From positions 1-39,439 of the IMG/VR virus record IMGVR_UViG_3300035698_005395: a stretch of 39,439 nucleotides of DNA. The stretch is one strand, 5' to 3'. This DNA is from a virus. Of this stretch, positions 37,109 through 39,439 are shown piece after piece. Under the pieces are notes generated by a model that saw nothing but the letters and a program-made list of their open reading frames with translations, was not told the origin of the DNA and made no database searches. Both the position numbers and the translations under genes were made by a program. The stretch's first letter is position 1; each line of letters begins with the position of its first letter.

Positions 37109-37867
37109 ATGAATGATGAAAATGGTAGTAAGGAGGTTGCGACAAAGGAGGGGTTTCCCCTACTGCTTGATAGTTCATACCCATTACTTCAGGAGTTAAG
37201 AGAGAAATGTCCAGGTACATATAAACATTCGCAAGGCCTGGCTTCGATGATTGAGGCTATAAGTTTGGCCCTAGGGCTAGATGTACATCGTATGAAAGTA
37301 GTAGCAACGTACCATGATATAGGTAAGACGGTTAACCCTAAATACTTCACGGAGAATCAACTTCAAGATGAGGATACCCATCGAGAGTTAGACCCGTGGA
37401 TTAGCTATCAGATCATATCCAGACATCCATCTGATAGCGTTAATATACTTGTAAATGACCGTAACTTTCCAAGGGAAGTCATAGAGATTATTAGCCAGCA
37501 TCATGGTACTAATGTAGTACGTTACTTTTATACTAAATCTGGAAGTAGTGACGAAGAGAAGTACAGATATAAAGGAAGCAAACCAAATAGTGTTGAGTCA
37601 GCAGTTCTCATGATTGCTGATCATGTAGAAGCAACAGCCCGTTCTAAAGTACAGTCTGGTAACTTTGATCCCTATGATGTTATAGAGTCTACTATTAATA
37701 CTTTACTAGATGACGGCCAGTTAGATGAAGTCACTATGAGGCTTGGTGATTTAAAAAAAATAAAGACCGCATTGGCTAATGAATTAGAGGGCTTGTATCA
37801 GAAGCGAGTCAACTACGACAAAGCCAAGGAGGAAGAAAAGAAGGAGAAAAAGACAATTGATAGTTAA
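37109..37867 (+). CDS. PgpH-like HD-domain phosphohydrolase (cyclic-dinucleotide phosphodiesterase candidate)
   Basis: A 252-residue soluble HD protein matching the cytoplasmic catalytic domain of PgpH (7TM-HD) c-di-AMP phosphodiesterases: LLQELREKCPGTYKHS (H40), ATYHDIGK (H69-D70), NPKYFTENQ, a later SRHPSD and SQHHGT metal-binding set, YFYTK, and YRYKGSKPNSVESAVLMIADHVEA corresponding to FRYPGPKPxSxExAIxMxADxVEA. Cellular PgpH has an extracellular and seven-TM N-terminal half that is absent here. It probably hydrolyses c-di-AMP or a related nucleotide in the cytoplasm. ATG 37109 follows taggaggtcta. Confidence 0.85.
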   Translation: MNDENGSKEVATKEGFPLLLDSSYPLLQELREKCPGTYKHSQGLASMIEAISLALGLDVHRMKVVATYHDIGKTVNPKYFTENQLQDEDTHRELDPWISYQIISRHPSDSVNILVNDRNFPREVIEIISQHHGTNVVRYFYTKSGSSDEEKYRYKGSKPNSVESAVLMIADHVEATARSKVQSGNFDPYDVIESTINTLLDDGQLDEVTMRLGDLKKIKTALANELEGLYQKRVNYDKAKEEEKKEKKTIDS

Positions 37868-38300
37868 TATTATATTGGTATACACTTTGGGTATATCGGC
37901 CATTGGTGCCATACTTGTACTTGGTACACTGTTAATGAAGGAAAGAGCAAAGGTTAAGGATTCAAGCGAGGAATATGGAAAGCTAATGTACCTCAAAAAA
38001 TCTTCCGAAACAAGGATGGGATTGGTAGGAGAACAATTAGCACCTTATTTAGAAGAGTGGCCGTTTCCTGATGCCAGACAGTTCAGACTCATATCGTCCC
38101 CAATTGATGGGGTAAACTTTGGAGATGATGAGGTATCTTTGGTAGAGATAAAGACCGGTAAGAGTAGGTTGAGTAAGAACCAGAAGAGAATAAAGGAGTT
38201 AATCAGACAGGGTAAGGTGAGCTATATTGAGTTCAGAGTAGGCGAGAAGGGCTGTGAGGTTAAACGGACAGTTCCAAATTGGTCACCAGCAGGGAGATAA
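37857..38300 (+). CDS. Holliday-junction-resolvase-like nuclease with N-terminal membrane segment
   Basis: A 147-residue protein starting at TTG 37857 (ribosome-binding site aaggag), overlapping the HD gene. An N-terminal hydrophobic helix (residues about 3-25) is followed by GLVGEQLAPYL, ARQFRLISSPIDGVNF, SLVEIKTGKSRLS and IRQGKVSYIEF. This is the restriction-endonuclease-like Hjr/endonuclease-related family: Glu of GEQ, Asp of PID and ExK of VEIK. It may cleave branched DNA; the membrane helix is a feature of a bacterial subfamily. Confidence 0.78.
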   Translation: MIVNIILVYTLGISAIGAILVLGTLLMKERAKVKDSSEEYGKLMYLKKSSETRMGLVGEQLAPYLEEWPFPDARQFRLISSPIDGVNFGDDEVSLVEIKTGKSRLSKNQKRIKELIRQGKVSYIEFRVGEKGCEVKRTVPNWSPAGR

Positions 38301-38302
38301 AC

Positions 38303-38410
38303 ATGGAGTATTTAGATGACGAGTGGTGGAAGACAGTAGAGAGTGAGCGAGTGAAAGGCCTGATAGTTGGCATCATTGTCGGCATCCTTTTAGCTTTGGC
38401 TTTTGTGTAA
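38303..38410 (+). CDS. small single-pass membrane protein, 35 aa
   Basis: An acidic N-terminal half (MEYLDDEWWKTVESER) and a C-terminal membrane segment (GLIVGIIVGILLALAFV) of Gly-zipper character. ATG 38303 follows agggagataaac. The topology resembles small phage membrane modulators or toxins; no homologue recognised. Confidence 0.55.
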   Translation: MEYLDDEWWKTVESERVKGLIVGIIVGILLALAFV

Positions 38411-38418
38411 TAATTTAT

Positions 38419-38508
38419 GCCGGGGGAGTTGGCTGTATGTACGACAGTCTGACGAGGCCGCATGGTAGCGGAGTACAACTCCATAGGTTCGAATCCTGGC
38501 CTCCGGCC
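38419..38508 (+). ncRNA. anomalous tRNA-like element
   Basis: Acceptor GCCGGGG/CTCCGGC and a T-arm-like TAGG-TTCGAAT-CCTG are present, with C73 (typical of tRNA-His). No canonical anticodon arm sits between D and T arms. Instead GGAGTTG pairs perfectly with CAACTCC, enclosing GCTGT-ATGTACG-ACAGT and CCGC-ATGGTA-GCGG hairpins. About 90 nt. It may be a decayed, rearranged or intron-bearing tRNA, or a tRNA mimic. Confidence 0.55.
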
Positions 38509-38510
38509 AC

Positions 38511-38627
38511 GGGTATAAATAGGAATGCGGTTCATTAAGCAGCCGCCGCCGCAAAAATAAAAAAGTTGCTAGACCACTTTATTAATCAGTTCATTAGAGT
38601 CCAAAAGCGGGGCAAAAAATTTTAAAC
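38511..38627 (+). other. intergenic stretch before the methionine aminopeptidase gene
   Basis: 117 nt without an ORF. It contains an imperfect GCGGTTCATT...CCGCCGC inverted repeat near 38527-38555 and A-rich tracts. No copy of either promoter family and no clear ribosome-binding site is seen before ATG 38628 (only ggggcaaaaaa). Confidence 0.4.
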
Positions 38628-39377
38628 ATGGATACTGTAATAATAAAGAGCATTGATCAGATAAAGCTTATCAGGAAGGCAGCCTCTATAGTAGCAGCTA
38701 CACATAGGCTACTTAAAGAACATATACAGGTAGGAGTGTCTACTAATGAACTGGACGCTATCGCGGGGGGCTTTATTAGGGGCCAGGACGCTAGTCCTGC
38801 CTTTCTGGGCTATAAGGGGTATCCCTACACTATTTGTGCTTCAGTTAACTACGAGGTAATACACGGCTTTCCCTCTGAAAGAAAATTAAAAGAAGGAGAC
38901 CTATTAAGTATTGACGTAGGTGTTGAGTACAAAGGATATTGCGGTGATGCCGCTTTTAGTGTCCAGGTAGGTAAGAAGACCGATAAAGTACAGGACATGT
39001 TAGGTGTAGTACAAGGGGCTTTAATTGATGGGATTAGACAAGCAAGGAATGGAAAAAAGGTAGGGGACATATCAAGTGCTGTACAGAACTATGTCGAAGG
39101 GGCTGGATACGGTGTGGTGAGAGAGTACTGTGGGCATGGGATTGGTAAGGACATACATGAGCAACCTATGATACTGAACCATGGTTATCCTAACAGGGGA
39201 GTAAAGCTAAAGGCGGGTATGACAATTTGTATTGAACCGATGATTACTGAGAAGGGATATAAGGTGGGTATAGATCCGAATGGTTGGACGGTGCGTACAT
39301 TAGATGGGGGATTATCTGCCCATTATGAACACACCGTCCTGATTACTGATAGTATGCCAGAGATACTATCTAATTAG
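38628..39377 (+). CDS. map: methionine aminopeptidase, type I
   Basis: A 249-residue complete type I MetAP, which removes the initiator Met from nascent proteins. Metal ligands and active-site residues are all in order: VIHGFPS (His), LLSIDVGVEYKGYCGDAAF (two Asp), GHGIGKDIHE (His), ICIEPMI (Glu) and HYEHTVLIT (Glu). There is no N-terminal zinc-finger extension. MetAP is uncommon in phages. With tRNAs, tmRNA and Pth2 it extends the set of phage translation and protein-maturation functions. Confidence 0.95.
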   Translation: MDTVIIKSIDQIKLIRKAASIVAATHRLLKEHIQVGVSTNELDAIAGGFIRGQDASPAFLGYKGYPYTICASVNYEVIHGFPSERKLKEGDLLSIDVGVEYKGYCGDAAFSVQVGKKTDKVQDMLGVVQGALIDGIRQARNGKKVGDISSAVQNYVEGAGYGVVREYCGHGIGKDIHEQPMILNHGYPNRGVKLKAGMTICIEPMITEKGYKVGIDPNGWTVRTLDGGLSAHYEHTVLITDSMPEILSN

Positions 39378-39439
39378 AACTTTTGGTACGATTACATCGG
39401 AGACATAACATCTGGCAGTTTTCGGGCAAAGTTTTGCCA
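39378..39439. other. window tail
   Basis: 62 nt after the MetAP stop. No start codon with ribosome-binding site, tRNA or promoter box of either family is recognised before the window ends. Confidence 0.4.

Noticed and set aside
38419-38508. Selenocysteine tRNA
   Set aside because: The acceptor is not 8 bp, no UCA anticodon is found and no other Sec-pathway signs are present.

Overview
The window is almost certainly a piece of a large, lytic-type tailed-phage genome. Nearly every gene lies on the + strand, genes are short and tightly packed or overlapping, and DNA replication, nucleotide metabolism and RNA genes are mixed with dozens of small orphan ORFs. About two dozen tRNAs and a tmRNA are interspersed. 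No ribosomal, biosynthetic-operon or clear virion-structural genes (terminase, portal, capsid, tail) are seen, so this looks like an early/middle metabolic region. The host cannot be named from sequence alone. A coenzyme-B12-type ribonucleotide reductase, a KaiB-like protein, receiver domains and a PgpH-like HD phosphodiesterase suggest a free-living bacterium with such signalling.

Layout. 1-2.0 kb: surface-sugar genes (RmlD-like reductase, KdsC-like protein lacking catalytic residues). 2.0-9.9 kb: replication and nucleotide block (clamp-loader AAA+, family A DNA polymerase with a C-terminal zinc ribbon, dUTPase, class II ribonucleotide reductase, macro domain, HAD nucleotidase, small zinc proteins, RNase HII). 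9.9-12.4 kb: dCMP deaminase with a long N-terminal extension and a separately promoted small protein. 12.4-14.1 kb: XhlA-like membrane protein, membrane PAS protein and receiver. 14.1-17.7 kb: small proteins, metallopeptidase-like protein, spermidine-synthase-like methyltransferase, family 4 uracil-DNA glycosylase, HNH nuclease. 17.9-29.3 kb: tRNA archipelago of 22 tRNAs with Cys-rich small proteins, HNH and Smr proteins, three apparently structured non-coding stretches, a receiver-KaiB pair and a tmRNA whose 3' end is duplicated downstream. 29.3-39.4 kb: Pth2-like hydrolase behind a Shine-Dalgarno-sequestering leader, HhH-GPD DNA glycosylase, DNA methyltransferase, an amber (CUA) tRNA, Rad52-like annealing protein, ClpA-like unfoldase with a ClpP-docking loop, secreted protein, PgpH-like HD phosphodiesterase, Holliday-resolvase-like nuclease, anomalous tRNA-like element and type I methionine aminopeptidase.

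Two promoter families recur. One is host-sigma70-like: TTGACA, exactly 16 nt, then a TATNNT-like hexamer usually preceded by TGNT (ten copies). The other is TTTAATG-N11-ATGTACTATA (three good copies, one weaker), twice followed at once by a stable 5' hairpin. All point along + and sit at gene junctions.

Functionally the genes would let the phage make and sanitise dNTPs, replicate and repair DNA, and supplement host translation (tRNAs, tmRNA, Pth2, MetAP). They may also rewire host signalling and proteolysis (PAS/receiver, receiver/KaiB, HD phosphodiesterase, ClpA-like ATPase). The signalling modules, the tmRNA anomalies and the amber tRNA are the most unusual content.
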